This document shows, one piece after another, positions 9,984-19,509 of a stretch of 64,000 nucleotides of DNA; the stretch's first letter is position 1; each line of letters begins with the position of its first letter. Where the stretch lies: positions 16,848 to 80,847 of the forward strand of contig NZ_LXEU01000071.1 of NCBI RefSeq assembly GCF_001654985.1. The letters run 5' to 3'. The translations under genes and the position numbers were made by a program. The notes beneath the pieces were generated by a model. That model was given only the letters and a program-made list of their open reading frames with translations, was not told where the DNA came from and made no database searches. Source of the stretch: Kluyvera georgiana ATCC 51603. Lineage in GTDB: Bacteria; Pseudomonadota; Gammaproteobacteria; Enterobacterales; Enterobacteriaceae.

Positions 9984-12188
9984 ATGGCACGTCTTAAAAC
10001 TGCTCAGCCAACCCACTCGCTGCGTAAACTCGCAGTTGTAGTAGCCACAGCGGTTAGCGGCATGTCTGTTTACGCGCAGGCAGCAGAACGACCGAAAGAA
10101 GAAACCATCACCGTTACCGCCGCTCCGGCTTCGCAAGAGAGCGCGTGGGGCCCGGCACCGACGATCGCGGCAAAGCGTTCCGCGACGGCAACCAAGACGG
10201 ATACGCCGATTGAGAAGACGCCACAGTCTGTTTCGGTGATTACCCGTCAGGAAATGGACATGCGCCAGCCGACGACCGTCAAAGATGCGATGGCTTACAC
10301 GCCGAGCGTTTTCTCTACACGCGGTAGTTCTTCTACTTACGATGTAGTTTCAATTCGTGGGTTCGTCGCGCCGACGACCGTTAATACCAACCAGTATCTG
10401 GATGGTATGAAACTTCAGGGGAATAACTACTCCGAAGTTTCTATGGACCCGTATTTCCTGGAACGCGTTGAAGTGATGCGTGGGCCAACCTCCGTGCTTT
10501 ATGGCAATAGTAACCCGGGCGGTATCGTCAGCATGGTCAGCAAACGCCCGACCACCGAACCGCTGCGCGAAATCCAGTTTAAGATGGGCACGGATAACCT
10601 CTGGCAGACCGGCTTTGATTTCAGTGATGCAATTGATGATGCTGGCGTGTGGTCCTACCGTCTGACCGGCTTAGGCCGCAGCCAGGATGCGCAGCAGGAT
10701 ATGGCGAAATCGAGTCGTTACGCCGTTGCACCATCCTTCAGCTGGCGCCCGGATGACAAAACTGACTTCACCTTCCTGAGTAACTTCCAGAGCGATCCGG
10801 ATGCGGGTTACTACGGCTGGCTGCCGCGTGAAGGCACCGTGGTTCCTTACGTTGATGCCAACGGTAACGCGCACAAGCTGCCGACCGACTTCAACGAAGG
10901 TGAAAAAGACAACAAGATGCAGCGTCGCCAGCAGATGGTGGGCTACAACTTCTCTCACGAATTTAACGACACCTTCACCGTACGCCAGAACCTGCGCTAC
11001 GATCAGGTGAAAACGCTGTACCGCTCGGTATATGGTTACGGCTATATTGCGCCGGGTCAGATCAACCGTCAGTACGTGCGTTCTGACGAAGATCTGAATG
11101 GCTTCACCGTTGATACGCAGCTGCAATCTAAATTTGCGACCGGCGAAGTCGATCACACGCTGCTGACCGGCGTTGATTATTCTCGCATGCGTAACGATGT
11201 TGACGCGAAGTACGGTTCAGCCAATGCGCTGGATATGAATAATCCGCAGTACGGCAATCCAGGTGTAGCCATTAACTCGCTGTATGCGGTACTGAACCGT
11301 ATGGAGCAGACCGGTTTGTACGCGCAGGATCAAATGGAATGGAATAAATGGGTGCTGACGCTGGGTGGTCGCTATGACTACGCGATGGCTTCAACCTTGA
11401 CTCGTTCCAGCAACTCTCTGGCGCAAAACCACGACCAACAATTTACCTGGCGTGGCGGTATTAACTATCTCTTTGATAACGGTATTTCTCCGTATTTCAG
11501 CTATAGCGAATCTTTCGAACCGACTTCAGGCTCGACAAAAGAAGGTAAACCATTCGATCCTTCTCGCGGTAAGCAGTACGAGGCTGGCGTGAAGTATGTA
11601 CCGAAAGATATGCCCGTGGTGCTGACTGCCGCGGTGTACCAACTGACCAAGAATAAAAACCTGACGTCCGATCCAAACGATACGACGGGTTGGTACAGCA
11701 TACAAACTGGGGAAATCCGTTCTCGTGGCATCGAGCTGGAAGCGAAAGCGGCGGTTAACGAAAACATCAACGTGACGGCTGCCTATAGCTACAATGACGC
11801 AGAGTACACTGAAGACACGACCTTCAAAGGTAAGCGTCCGGCAGAAGTTCCACGTAACCAGGCTTCCCTGTGGACGGATTACACCTTCTACGACACGGCG
11901 CTGAGCGGTCTGACCTTCGGTGCGGGCGTGCGTTACACCGGCTCCACCGTGAGCTACTACAAAAACGTTGCCGCGAAGAAAAATGAAGCGTTTAGCGTAG
12001 CAGGTTACGCAATTGCCGATGCGATGGTGAAATATGACCTGGGTCGCTTCGGCTTACCGGGCTCATCCGTTGCCGTTAACGTCAATAACCTGTTCGACCG
12101 TGATTACGTCTCCAGCTGCTACAGCGAATATGCATGCTACTGGGGCGCAGAGCGTCAGGTTGTTGCGACCGCAACGTTCCGTTTCTAA
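9984..12188 (+). CDS. fhuA: FhuA, TonB-dependent ferrichrome outer-membrane receptor
   Basis: FhuA imports ferrichrome across the outer membrane using TonB energy and is a receptor for phages in E. coli. The 734-residue precursor has a signal peptide cut after VYAQA, a TonB box (ETITVTA) near mature residue 6, the plug domain ending around MRGPTSVLYGNSNPGG, and a 22-strand barrel ending in Phe. The siderophore-contact segments GYYGWLP and SVYGYG are kept. Extracellular loop L4 is about 18 residues shorter than in E. coli and lacks its Cys pair; the late pair in SSCYSEYACYWG is retained. First gene of fhuACDB. Confidence 0.95.
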   Translation: MARLKTAQPTHSLRKLAVVVATAVSGMSVYAQAAERPKEETITVTAAPASQESAWGPAPTIAAKRSATATKTDTPIEKTPQSVSVITRQEMDMRQPTTVKDAMAYTPSVFSTRGSSSTYDVVSIRGFVAPTTVNTNQYLDGMKLQGNNYSEVSMDPYFLERVEVMRGPTSVLYGNSNPGGIVSMVSKRPTTEPLREIQFKMGTDNLWQTGFDFSDAIDDAGVWSYRLTGLGRSQDAQQDMAKSSRYAVAPSFSWRPDDKTDFTFLSNFQSDPDAGYYGWLPREGTVVPYVDANGNAHKLPTDFNEGEKDNKMQRRQQMVGYNFSHEFNDTFTVRQNLRYDQVKTLYRSVYGYGYIAPGQINRQYVRSDEDLNGFTVDTQLQSKFATGEVDHTLLTGVDYSRMRNDVDAKYGSANALDMNNPQYGNPGVAINSLYAVLNRMEQTGLYAQDQMEWNKWVLTLGGRYDYAMASTLTRSSNSLAQNHDQQFTWRGGINYLFDNGISPYFSYSESFEPTSGSTKEGKPFDPSRGKQYEAGVKYVPKDMPVVLTAAVYQLTKNKNLTSDPNDTTGWYSIQTGEIRSRGIELEAKAAVNENINVTAAYSYNDAEYTEDTTFKGKRPAEVPRNQASLWTDYTFYDTALSGLTFGAGVRYTGSTVSYYKNVAAKKNEAFSVAGYAIADAMVKYDLGRFGLPGSSVAVNVNNLFDRDYVSSCYSEYACYWGAERQVVATATFRF

Positions 12189-12197
12189 CCACCTCCT

Positions 12198-12220
12198 GGG
12201 CGCGGATTTTCCGCGCCCTT
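12198..12220 (+). terminator. Intercistronic hairpin between fhuA and fhuC
   Basis: GGGCGCGG-ATTTT-CCGCGCCC forms an 8-bp GC-rich stem (12198-12218) with only three Ts after it. It may act as a partial terminator or a 3' RNA barrier that lets fhuA be expressed more than fhuCDB. Inference. Confidence 0.6.
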
Positions 12221-12236
12221 TAACATGTTGACGGTT

Positions 12237-13034
12237 ATGCAGGACAACACAACTCACTCAGATACGACCTTTTCTCTCGAACAGGTCGTTTTTCGCGTTC
12301 CAGGCCGCACGTTACTTCATCCTCTCTCCTTAACCTTTCCAGCGGGCAAAGTGACCGGGCTCATCGGCCATAACGGCTCGGGCAAATCGACCCTGCTGAA
12401 AATGCTTGGCCGCCATCAGCCGCCGTCGGAAGGGGAGATCCTGCTTGACGGTCAGCCGCTCGAAAGCTGGAACAGCAAAGCGTTTGCCCGCAAGGTCGCC
12501 TATCTGCCGCAGCAGTTGCCGCCCGCAGAAGGGATGACGGTGCGCGAACTGGTCGCGATTGGCCGCTACCCATGGCACGGTGCGCTAGGTCGTTTTGGCG
12601 TTGCCGACCGTGAAAAGGTGGATGAGGCGATTGCGCTAGTGGGGCTGAAGCCGCTGGCACAGCGTCTGGTCGACAGTCTGTCCGGCGGTGAGCGTCAGCG
12701 TGCATGGATCGCCATGCTGGTCGCGCAGGATAGCCGCTGCCTGCTGCTTGATGAACCGACCTCTGCGCTGGACATCGCGCATCAGGTCGATGTGCTGGCA
12801 TTGGTACATCGCCTGAGCCAGCAGCGCGGCCTGACCGTCGTCGCGGTGTTGCACGATATCAATATGGCGGCGCGTTACTGCGACTATCTGGTGGCACTGC
12901 GCGGCGGCGAAATGATTGCCCAGGGCACGCCGGATGAACTGATGCGCAGCGACACGCTGGAACGCATTTATGGTATCCCGATGGGGATTCTGCCACATCC
13001 AGCCGGTGCTGCACCGGTAAGTTTTGTCTATTGA
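12237..13034 (+). CDS. fhuC: FhuC, iron(III) hydroxamate ABC transporter ATPase
   Basis: FhuC powers hydroxamate siderophore uptake through FhuB. The 265-residue protein has Walker A GHNGSGKST, Q-loop QQLPP, signature LSGGERQRAW, Walker B CLLLDEPTSALD and a switch His in LHDIN. The ATG at 12237 gives MQDNTTHSD, equal in length to E. coli FhuC; another ATG four codons upstream is possible. The stop codon overlaps the fhuD start by one base (TGATG), implying translational coupling. Confidence 0.97.
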   Translation: MQDNTTHSDTTFSLEQVVFRVPGRTLLHPLSLTFPAGKVTGLIGHNGSGKSTLLKMLGRHQPPSEGEILLDGQPLESWNSKAFARKVAYLPQQLPPAEGMTVRELVAIGRYPWHGALGRFGVADREKVDEAIALVGLKPLAQRLVDSLSGGERQRAWIAMLVAQDSRCLLLDEPTSALDIAHQVDVLALVHRLSQQRGLTVVAVLHDINMAARYCDYLVALRGGEMIAQGTPDELMRSDTLERIYGIPMGILPHPAGAAPVSFVY

Positions 13035-13924
13035 TGGCTGACGTAAACCTGATTAGCCGCCGTCGGTTGCTGACGGCGATGGCGCTGTCGCCGCTGTTGT
13101 GGCGGATGCAAATGGCACAGGCCGCGCCGATGAAAAACGAACGTATTGTGGCGCTGGAATGGTTACCCGTTGAGCTGATGCTGGCGCTGGGCGTCACGCC
13201 CTACGGCGTCGCGGATATACCCAACTACCGTATGTGGGTCAACGAGCCGGTGCTGCCGGATTCGGTGATTGATGTTGGCCTGCGCACGGAGCCGAATCTG
13301 GAGCTGCTGACGCAAATGAAGCCGTCGATGCTGGTGTGGTCGGCAGGCTACGGCCCTTCGCCGGAGATTCTGGCGCGCATCGCGCCGGGGCGCGGTTTCG
13401 CGTTCAGCGACGGTAAACAACCGCTGGCCCAGGCGCGTCGCTCCCTGCTGGAGATGGCCGACCTGCTGGGTAAACAGGCGGCTGCACATCGCCATCTGGC
13501 GGAGTTTGATGCCTTTATCGATGGACTGAAGCCGCGTTTCCGCCAGCGTGGGGAGCGCCCGCTGCTGATGATATCGCTGCTCGATTCGCGTCATGTGCTG
13601 GCGTTTGGCCCGAACTGCCTGTTCCAGGAGGTTCTCGACCGTCTGGGAGTCAAAAACGCCTGGCAGGGGGAAACCAACTTCTGGGGCAGTACGGTCGTGG
13701 GGATTGACCGTCTGGCGGCCTATAAAGATGTCGATGTGATTTGTTTCGATCACGGTAACGCTGCGGAAATGCGCAGCTTGTCCGCCACGCCGTTATGGCA
13801 GGCGATGCCGTTTGTACGCGCTGGCCGCATGCAGGTCGTACCGGCGGTCTGGTTCTATGGCGCCACGCTATCGGCGATGCATTTTGCCCGCATCCTGGAT
13901 AATTCGTTGGGAGGCAATGCGTGA
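13034..13924 (+). CDS. fhuD: FhuD, periplasmic hydroxamate siderophore-binding protein
   Basis: FhuD captures ferrichrome and related siderophores in the periplasm and delivers them to FhuB. The 296-residue precursor has a twin-arginine type signal peptide (SRRRLLTAMALSPLLW, ending AQA) and the class III binding-protein fold (RIVALEWLPVELMLALG; WSAGYGPSPE; WQGETNFWGS). ATG at 13034 overlaps the fhuC stop by one base, and the stop overlaps the fhuB start (GTGA). Confidence 0.96.
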   Translation: MADVNLISRRRLLTAMALSPLLWRMQMAQAAPMKNERIVALEWLPVELMLALGVTPYGVADIPNYRMWVNEPVLPDSVIDVGLRTEPNLELLTQMKPSMLVWSAGYGPSPEILARIAPGRGFAFSDGKQPLAQARRSLLEMADLLGKQAAAHRHLAEFDAFIDGLKPRFRQRGERPLLMISLLDSRHVLAFGPNCLFQEVLDRLGVKNAWQGETNFWGSTVVGIDRLAAYKDVDVICFDHGNAAEMRSLSATPLWQAMPFVRAGRMQVVPAVWFYGATLSAMHFARILDNSLGGNA

Positions 13925-15903
13925 AAACGACTTTCTCTCCCTTTGCAGCACTGCTGCTGGGTCTGTTGTTTATTGCTGCGTTGGCGCTGACCTGGTTTAA
14001 CTTCAGCACCGCGCTGCCGGGTTCGCTCTGGTTGCAGGCGATGCGTCAGCCGAATATCGACGCCATTGACCAGATGATTTTCCACTACAGCCTGCTGCCG
14101 CGCCTGGCGATTGCGCTGCTGGTGGGGGCGGGTCTGGGGCTGGTCGGCGTGCTGTTCCAGCAGGTTTTGCGTAACCCACTGGCAGAACCGACGACACTTG
14201 GCGTGGCCACTGGCGCGCAGCTCGGTATGACCATCACCACTCTGTGGGCGATACCGGGGGTGCTGGCGGCACAATTTGCCGCGCTGGCGGGAGCCTGCAT
14301 CGTCGGGGCGCTGGTGTTTGGCGTCGCGTGGGGTAAACGGCTTTCGCCGGTCACGCTGATTCTCGCCGGTCTGGTGGTGAGCCTCTACTGTGGCGCCATC
14401 AACCAATTGCTGGTGATTTTCCACCATGACCAGCTGCAAAGCATGTTCCTGTGGAGCACCGGCACGCTGACGCAGACCGACTGGAGCGTGGTGCAGCGTT
14501 TGTGGCCGCAGCTGCTGGGCGGCGTGATGCTGACGTTGCTGCTGCTGCGTCCGCTGACGCTGATGGGGCTGGATGACGGCGTGGCCCGTAACCTCGGGCT
14601 GGCGCTGTCGCTGGCTCGTCTGGGGGCACTAACGCTGGCGATCGTCATCAGCGCCTTGCTGGTTAACGCGGTGGGGATTATTGGTTTTATCGGCCTGTTT
14701 GCGCCGCTGCTGGCGAAAATGCTGGGGGCGCGGCGTTTGCTCTCCCGACTGCTGTTGGCGCCGTTGATTGGCGCGCTGATCCTGTGGCTCTCCGATCAAC
14801 TGATTCTGTGGCTGTCGCGAGTCTGGATGGAGGTCTCTACCGGCTCCGTCACCGCGCTGATTGGCGCGCCGCTGTTGCTGTGGCTGTTGCCGCGTTTGCG
14901 CAGCATGAGCGCGCCAGCAATGAACGCCAGCGACAGTGTCGCCCGTGAGCGGCAGAACGTCGCGTGGTTTGCGCTGGGCGGGTTAGTCCTCCTGTTCATT
15001 GCTGTGTTTGCCGCGCTGTCCCTGGGGCGTGACGCTTATGGCTGGCACTGGGCCAGCGGTTCACTGCTGGATCAGCTGCTCCAGTGGCGCTGGCCGCGTA
15101 TTGCCTCCGCGCTGATCGCCGGGATAATGCTGGCGGTCGCGGGCTGCATTATTCAGCGTTTGACCGGTAACCCAATGGCCAGCCCGGAAGTGCTGGGTAT
15201 TAGCTCCGGTGCGGCATTTGGCGTGGTGCTGATGCTGTTTATCGTGCCGGGCAACGCCTTTGGCTGGCTGTTGCCTGCCGGGAGCGTGGGCGCAGCGGTC
15301 ACCCTGCTGATTATCCTGATTGCAGCCGGGCGCGGCGGCTTCTCGCCGCACCGTATGCTGCTGGCGGGGATGGCGTTGAGTACCGCATTCACCATGTTGC
15401 TGATGATGCTACAGGCGAGCGGCGACCCGCGTATGGCGCAGATTTTGACGTGGATTTCCGGCTCGACTTACAACGCCACCGGCAAGCAGGTGATGCAGTC
15501 GGCGGCCGCGATGGTGGTTCTACTGCTGCTGGTACCGCTGTGCCGTCGCTGGCTTACCATTCTGCCGCTGGGCGGTGAAACGGCGCGGTCGATCGGCATG
15601 GCGCTGGCGCCGACCCGCATCGCGCTGCTGTTGCTGGCGGCGTGCCTGACGGCGGCGGCGACGCTGACTATCGGGCCGTTGAGTTTTGTCGGTCTGATGG
15701 CGCCGCATATCGCACGGATGATGGGCTTCCGACGGACGATGCCGCATATGGTGATTTCCGCCTTGATGGGCGGCCTGCTGCTGGTGTTCGCGGATTGGTG
15801 CGGACGGATGCTTATGTTTCCGTATCAGGTGCCCGCGGGGCTGTTGTCGACCTTTATCGGCGCACCGTACTTTATCTATCTGCTGAGGAAGCAGAGCCGC
15901 TAG
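13921..15903 (+). CDS. fhuB: FhuB, iron(III) hydroxamate permease
   Basis: FhuB is the inner-membrane permease of the system, an unusual internal duplication of two FecCD-type halves fused in one chain. The 660-residue protein is a run of hydrophobic helices with paired conserved motifs, RNPLAEPTTLGVATGAQLG in the first half (about 85) and GNPMASPEVLGISSGAAFG in the second (about 418). It starts with GTG at 13921, overlapping the fhuD stop by four bases. It is last in the operon, followed by a large inverted repeat. Confidence 0.97.
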   Translation: MKTTFSPFAALLLGLLFIAALALTWFNFSTALPGSLWLQAMRQPNIDAIDQMIFHYSLLPRLAIALLVGAGLGLVGVLFQQVLRNPLAEPTTLGVATGAQLGMTITTLWAIPGVLAAQFAALAGACIVGALVFGVAWGKRLSPVTLILAGLVVSLYCGAINQLLVIFHHDQLQSMFLWSTGTLTQTDWSVVQRLWPQLLGGVMLTLLLLRPLTLMGLDDGVARNLGLALSLARLGALTLAIVISALLVNAVGIIGFIGLFAPLLAKMLGARRLLSRLLLAPLIGALILWLSDQLILWLSRVWMEVSTGSVTALIGAPLLLWLLPRLRSMSAPAMNASDSVARERQNVAWFALGGLVLLFIAVFAALSLGRDAYGWHWASGSLLDQLLQWRWPRIASALIAGIMLAVAGCIIQRLTGNPMASPEVLGISSGAAFGVVLMLFIVPGNAFGWLLPAGSVGAAVTLLIILIAAGRGGFSPHRMLLAGMALSTAFTMLLMMLQASGDPRMAQILTWISGSTYNATGKQVMQSAAAMVVLLLLVPLCRRWLTILPLGGETARSIGMALAPTRIALLLLAACLTAAATLTIGPLSFVGLMAPHIARMMGFRRTMPHMVISALMGGLLLVFADWCGRMLMFPYQVPAGLLSTFIGAPYFIYLLRKQSR

Positions 15904-15923
15904 ATGAAAGGGTGAGGGAACGT

Positions 15924-16043
15924 CCCCCCTCACCCCGACCCTCTCCCCAAAGGGGCGAGGGGGAAAAACGGGCTGGAGCCGTAGGTGAAGGCTGTTCCGA
16001 ACGGTTCCCTCTCCCCGGTGGGGAGAGGGCTAGGGTGAGGGGG
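15924..16043. repeat. Large inverted repeat between the convergent fhuB and hemL genes
   Basis: The arm CCCCCTCACCCCGACCCTCTCCCC (first arm ends at 15948) is matched 21 of 24 by the reverse complement of the arm at 16020-16043, so the whole 120-base stretch can fold back. Each arm also has its own small hairpin (CTCCCC-AAA-GGGG, and CTCTCCCC-GGT-GGGGAGAG). This CCCTCACCC...CTCTCCCC motif is one I recognise as a common enterobacterial intergenic repeat. It probably serves as a two-way RNA barrier for fhuB and hemL. Confidence 0.8.
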
Positions 16044-16060
16044 AACTGCGCGTATATCCC

Positions 16061-17341
16061 TTACAGCTGGGCAAACACCCGACGCGCCGCGTCGATGGTG
16101 TTATCAATATCTTCTTCGCTGTGGGCAACCGACATAAAGCCCGCCTCAAAGGCCGATGGCGCCAGGTATACGCCTTCTTCCAGCATCAGATGGAAGAAGC
16201 GCTTAAAGCGCTCAACGTCGCACTTCAGCACATCCTGATAGCAGGTGACTTCTTTGGCATCGGTGAAGAAAATACCGAACATGCCGCCCACATTGTTGAC
16301 GACCAGCGGGATGCCAGCGTCTTGTGCGGCATCCAGCAGGCCTTGGGCCAGCTGGTTGGTCAGCTCGGTCAGCGTCTCGTGGACGCCCGGCTGCGCCACC
16401 TCGGTCAGGCAAGCGTAGCCCGCCGCCATTGCAATCGGGTTACCGGACAGGGTTCCCGCCTGGTAAACCGGACCGGTTGGCGCCAGCGCGTCCATGACGT
16501 CGCGACGGCCACCGAAAGCACCTACCGGCATCCCGCCGCCGATGATTTTTCCCAGACAGGTCAGATCCGGCACGACGTCGTAGTAGGACTGTGCGCCCGC
16601 CAGCGCGACGCGGAAGCCGGTCATGACCTCGTCGATGATCAGCAGCGCGCCAAACTCATCGCACAGCGCACGCAGGCCCGGCAGGAACGCCGGCTGCGGT
16701 GGGATGCAGTTCATGTTGCCGGCGACCGGCTCAACGATAATGCAGGCAATCTCCTGCGGATACTGCTCGAAGGCCGCGCGCACGGAAGCCAGATCGTTAT
16801 AGGTGCAGGTGAGGGTATGTTTGGCGAAGTCTGCCGGTACACCCGGTGAATTCGGTTGGCCGAGCGTCAGCGCGCCGGAACCGGCTTTCACCAGCAGGCA
16901 GTCGGCATGACCGTGGTAGCAGCCTTCAAACTTGATGATTTTGTCGCGGCCCGTGAAGCCGCGGGCCAGGCGGATGGCGCTCATGGTGGCTTCGGTACCG
17001 GAGTTGACCATACGGACCATGTCCATGGTGGGCACCAGTTCGGTTACCAGTTTCGCCATGGTCACTTCCATTTCGGTCGGCGCGCCGAAGCTCAGGCCGC
17101 GCTCGGCCGCTTCAATGACCGCGTTGCGGATAGCCGGATGGTTATGCCCCAGTACCATTGGCCCCCAGGAGCCGACGTAATCGATATAGGCTTTACCATC
17201 GACGTCGTACAGGTAGGCGCCGTCTGCGCGTTCAATAAACAGCGGCGTGCCGCCAACGCCGGTGAAGGCGCGTACCGGCGAGTTGACGCCGCCGGGGATG
17301 AGTTCACGCGCTGCGCTATAGAGGTTTTCAGATTTGCTCAT
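16061..17341 (-). CDS. hemL: Glutamate-1-semialdehyde 2,1-aminomutase
   Basis: HemL isomerises glutamate-1-semialdehyde to 5-aminolevulinate, the second step of the C5 haem pathway, using pyridoxamine/pyridoxal phosphate. The 426 residues equal the E. coli length. Visible motifs are [16 protein letters not shown] (cofactor phosphate binding, about 122), [10 protein letters not shown] (Asp and Glu near 245) and the cofactor Lys in [11 protein letters not shown] (Lys265). The ATG is at 17339-17341. The gene stands alone, divergent from clcA with 181 bases between starts. Confidence 0.98.
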   Translation of the reverse strand: MSKSENLYSAARELIPGGVNSPVRAFTGVGGTPLFIERADGAYLYDVDGKAYIDYVGSWGPMVLGHNHPAIRNAVIEAAERGLSFGAPTEMEVTMAKLVTELVPTMDMVRMVNSGTEATMSAIRLARGFTGRDKIIKFEGCYHGHADCLLVKAGSGALTLGQPNSPGVPADFAKHTLTCTYNDLASVRAAFEQYPQEIACIIVEPVAGNMNCIPPQPAFLPGLRALCDEFGALLIIDEVMTGFRVALAGAQSYYDVVPDLTCLGKIIGGGMPVGAFGGRRDVMDALAPTGPVYQAGTLSGNPIAMAAGYACLTEVAQPGVHETLTELTNQLAQGLLDAAQDAGIPLVVNNVGGMFGIFFTDAKEVTCYQDVLKCDVERFKRFFHLMLEEGVYLAPSAFEAGFMSVAHSEEDIDNTIDAARRVFAQL

Positions 17342-17522
17342 TGCCAGGATCCTGGTTCGTGAAAAATGTTTTGTCCGCTATTCTAAATTATTCCGTAGAG
17401 GTTATGAAATTTTTGCCTGATTGCAACAAAGCCCTCCTGAAGCAATTTTTTCGCGACGTAGCGCACAGGTGTGGGTAAAATGCTCCCCCTTCCTGGTTGT
17501 ATTACCAATTAGTGATGACGGT

Positions 17523-18941
17523 ATGAAAGCTGAAATACCCCCTTTAGAGGCACAACGGATTGTCCGTTTACGCCGCCGTGACGTGGTGCGTAAATTGTTG
17601 AACCGCGATAAAACGCCGCTGATGGTGCTCCTGATGGCCGCCGTGGTTGGCGCGCTGGTGGGGTTAGTCGGCGTGGCGTTTGAGCATGCGGTGAACTGGG
17701 TGATGAACGCGCGTATTGGCACGCTGGCGCAGGTGGCTGACCATTGGTTTATCGTTTGGCCGCTGGCCTTTATTCTGTCGGCGCTGCTGGCAATGGTGGG
17801 TTACTGGCTGGTGCGTCGCTTTGCGCAGGAGGCCGGTGGCTCGGGAATCCCGGAAATTGAAGGCGCGCTGGAAGAGCTACGTCCGGTGCGCTGGTGGCGC
17901 GTGTTGCCGGTGAAATTTATCGGCGGCATGGGCACGCTCGGTGCCGGTATGGTGCTGGGCCGCGAAGGGCCAACGGTGCAGATTGGCGGCAACGTGGGGC
18001 GCATGGTGAGTGATATCTTCCGCCAGCGCGGCGAAGAAGCGCGCCACACCCTGCTGGCAACCGGCGCGGCGGCGGGCCTGTCGGCGGCTTTTAACGCACC
18101 GCTGGCGGGCATACTGTTCATTATTGAAGAGATGCGACCGCAGTTCCGCTACAGCCTGATTTCAATTAAAGCGGTGTTTACCGGCGTTATCATGTCGAGC
18201 ATTGTGTTCCGTATCTTCAACGGCGAAACGCCGGTGATTGAGGTCGGTAAGCTGAGCAACGCGCCGGTCAATACGCTGTGGCTGTATATGGTGCTGGGCA
18301 TTGTGTTCGGCTGTTTTGGGCCGCTGTTCAATACCATGGTGCTGAAGACCCAGGATATGTTTTTCCGCATCCACGGCGGAAATATTAAAAAATGGGTGCT
18401 GATTGGCGGACTGATCGGCGGTTGCTGCGGCGTACTGGGGCTGATTCAACCGGCGGCATCGGGCGGCGGCTTTACCCTGATCCCGATTGCGGCGGCGGGT
18501 AACTACACTATCGGCGCGCTGCTGTGCCTGTTTCTGGTTCGTGTGGCGACCACGCTGCTGTGCTTCTCCTCCGGCGCGCCCGGCGGGATTTTCGCACCAA
18601 TGCTGGCGTTGGGGACGCTGCTGGGGACCGCGTTTGGTACGGCGGCAGCGAGTCTGTTTCCGGCCTACCATCTGGATGCGGGGACCTTCGCTATTGCCGG
18701 GATGGGCGCGCTGCTGGCGGCTTCCGTTCGCGCACCGTTAACCGGAATTGTGCTGGTGCTGGAGATGACCGATAACTATCAGCTCATTTTGCCAATGATT
18801 ATCACCGGGCTCGGTGCCACGCTATTAGCACAATTCCTCGGTGGGCAGCCGCTTTATGCCACTATCCTGGCGCGTACGTTGGCCAAGCAGGAAGCCGAGC
18901 AAGAGGCAAAAGCCCGGCAGGTTGCTGGGGAGAATACTTGA
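17523..18941 (+). CDS. clcA: ClcA, H+/Cl- exchange transporter
   Basis: ClcA exchanges two chloride ions for one proton and supports extreme acid resistance. The 472-residue polytopic protein carries the CLC signatures GSGIPE (Ser near 107), GREGPTVQ (gating Glu148), the intracellular proton Glu in EEMRPQ (near 203), GGIFAP and the chloride-binding Tyr near 445 (PLYATIL). The ATG at 17523 aligns with the E. coli start; an earlier in-frame start at 17421 would add unconserved sequence. It is followed by erpA after 82 bases. Confidence 0.96.
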   Translation: MKAEIPPLEAQRIVRLRRRDVVRKLLNRDKTPLMVLLMAAVVGALVGLVGVAFEHAVNWVMNARIGTLAQVADHWFIVWPLAFILSALLAMVGYWLVRRFAQEAGGSGIPEIEGALEELRPVRWWRVLPVKFIGGMGTLGAGMVLGREGPTVQIGGNVGRMVSDIFRQRGEEARHTLLATGAAAGLSAAFNAPLAGILFIIEEMRPQFRYSLISIKAVFTGVIMSSIVFRIFNGETPVIEVGKLSNAPVNTLWLYMVLGIVFGCFGPLFNTMVLKTQDMFFRIHGGNIKKWVLIGGLIGGCCGVLGLIQPAASGGGFTLIPIAAAGNYTIGALLCLFLVRVATTLLCFSSGAPGGIFAPMLALGTLLGTAFGTAAASLFPAYHLDAGTFAIAGMGALLAASVRAPLTGIVLVLEMTDNYQLILPMIITGLGATLLAQFLGGQPLYATILARTLAKQEAEQEAKARQVAGENT

Positions 18942-18964
18942 ACGATTTACCAGGGTATTAGATA

Positions 18965-18987
18965 ATGACCCAAAGAGTCGGGTTACT
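18965..18987 (+). promoter_or_regulatory. Imperfect palindrome upstream of erpA, possible IscR site
   Basis: ATGACCC (18965-18971) and GGGTTACT (18980-18987) form an interrupted palindrome 37 bases before the erpA ATG. E. coli erpA is repressed by IscR through a type 2 site, so this is a reasonable candidate, but the match to that consensus is incomplete. Confidence 0.35.
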
Positions 18988-19023
18988 ATTTGCCCAGACT
19001 AGCTGTAGTAATGGGAGCATAAA

Positions 19024-19368
19024 ATGAGTGATGACGTAGCGCTGCCGCTGGAGTTTACCGACGCCGCAGCCAAAAAAGTAAAAGTCCTGATTGCGGATGA
19101 AGAGAATCCAAACCTGAAGCTGCGCGTGTACATCACGGGCGGCGGCTGCAGCGGCTTCCAGTACGGTTTTACCTTTGACGATCAGGTCAACGAAGGCGAT
19201 ATGACCATTGAAAAACAGGGCGTTGGCCTGGTGGTTGATCCAATGAGCCTGCAGTATCTGGTAGGCGGTTCCGTTGACTATACCGAAGGTCTGGAAGGTT
19301 CACGTTTTATCGTGACCAACCCGAACGCGACCAGCACCTGCGGCTGCGGTTCTTCCTTCAGCATCTAA
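19024..19368 (+). CDS. erpA: ErpA, A-type iron-sulfur cluster carrier
   Basis: ErpA delivers Fe-S clusters to apoproteins, among them the isoprenoid enzymes IspG and IspH, and is essential for aerobic growth in E. coli. The 114-residue HesB/IscA-family protein has the three ligand cysteines: Cys42 in GGGCSGFQY and Cys106 and Cys108 in the C-terminal CGCGSSFSI. It starts at ATG 19024 after GGGAGC and is followed at once by a strong terminator. Confidence 0.98.
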   Translation: MSDDVALPLEFTDAAAKKVKVLIADEENPNLKLRVYITGGGCSGFQYGFTFDDQVNEGDMTIEKQGVGLVVDPMSLQYLVGGSVDYTEGLEGSRFIVTNPNATSTCGCGSSFSI

Positions 19369-19388
19369 GCCTGTTGACCAGATAGTTT

Positions 19389-19415
19389 AAAAAGCCCACC
19401 GAGAGTGGGCTTTTT
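19389..19415 (+). terminator. Intrinsic terminator after erpA
   Basis: AAAAAGCCCAC-CGAGA-GTGGGCTTTTT forms an 11-bp stem ending in a T run, 20 bases after the erpA stop. The A-rich left arm lets it also act on the opposite strand. Confidence 0.93.
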
Positions 19416-19440
19416 GTTGTCATCCTGGCTTCCGGGGCTC

Positions 19441-19507
19441 CCCGGCGGCGCAGCGCCTGGCCGGGCTACACCGGATGGTTGGCCGGATAAGCGCAGCGCC
19501 ATCCGGC
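19441..19507. repeat. REP pair (BIME) between erpA and yadS
   Basis: CCCGGCGGCGCAGCGCCTGG...GGGCTAC (19441-19469) and GGCCGGATAAGCGCAGCGCC...GGC (19481-19507) are opposed REP units between two convergent genes. The second ends two bases before the yadS stop codon. Confidence 0.88.
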
Positions 19508-19509
19508 AA

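Noticed and set aside
13855..14439. 194-codon open frame antisense to fhuB
   Set aside because: Opposite strand of a long hydrophobic membrane protein gene; the Gln/Arg-rich translation is typical of such shadows.
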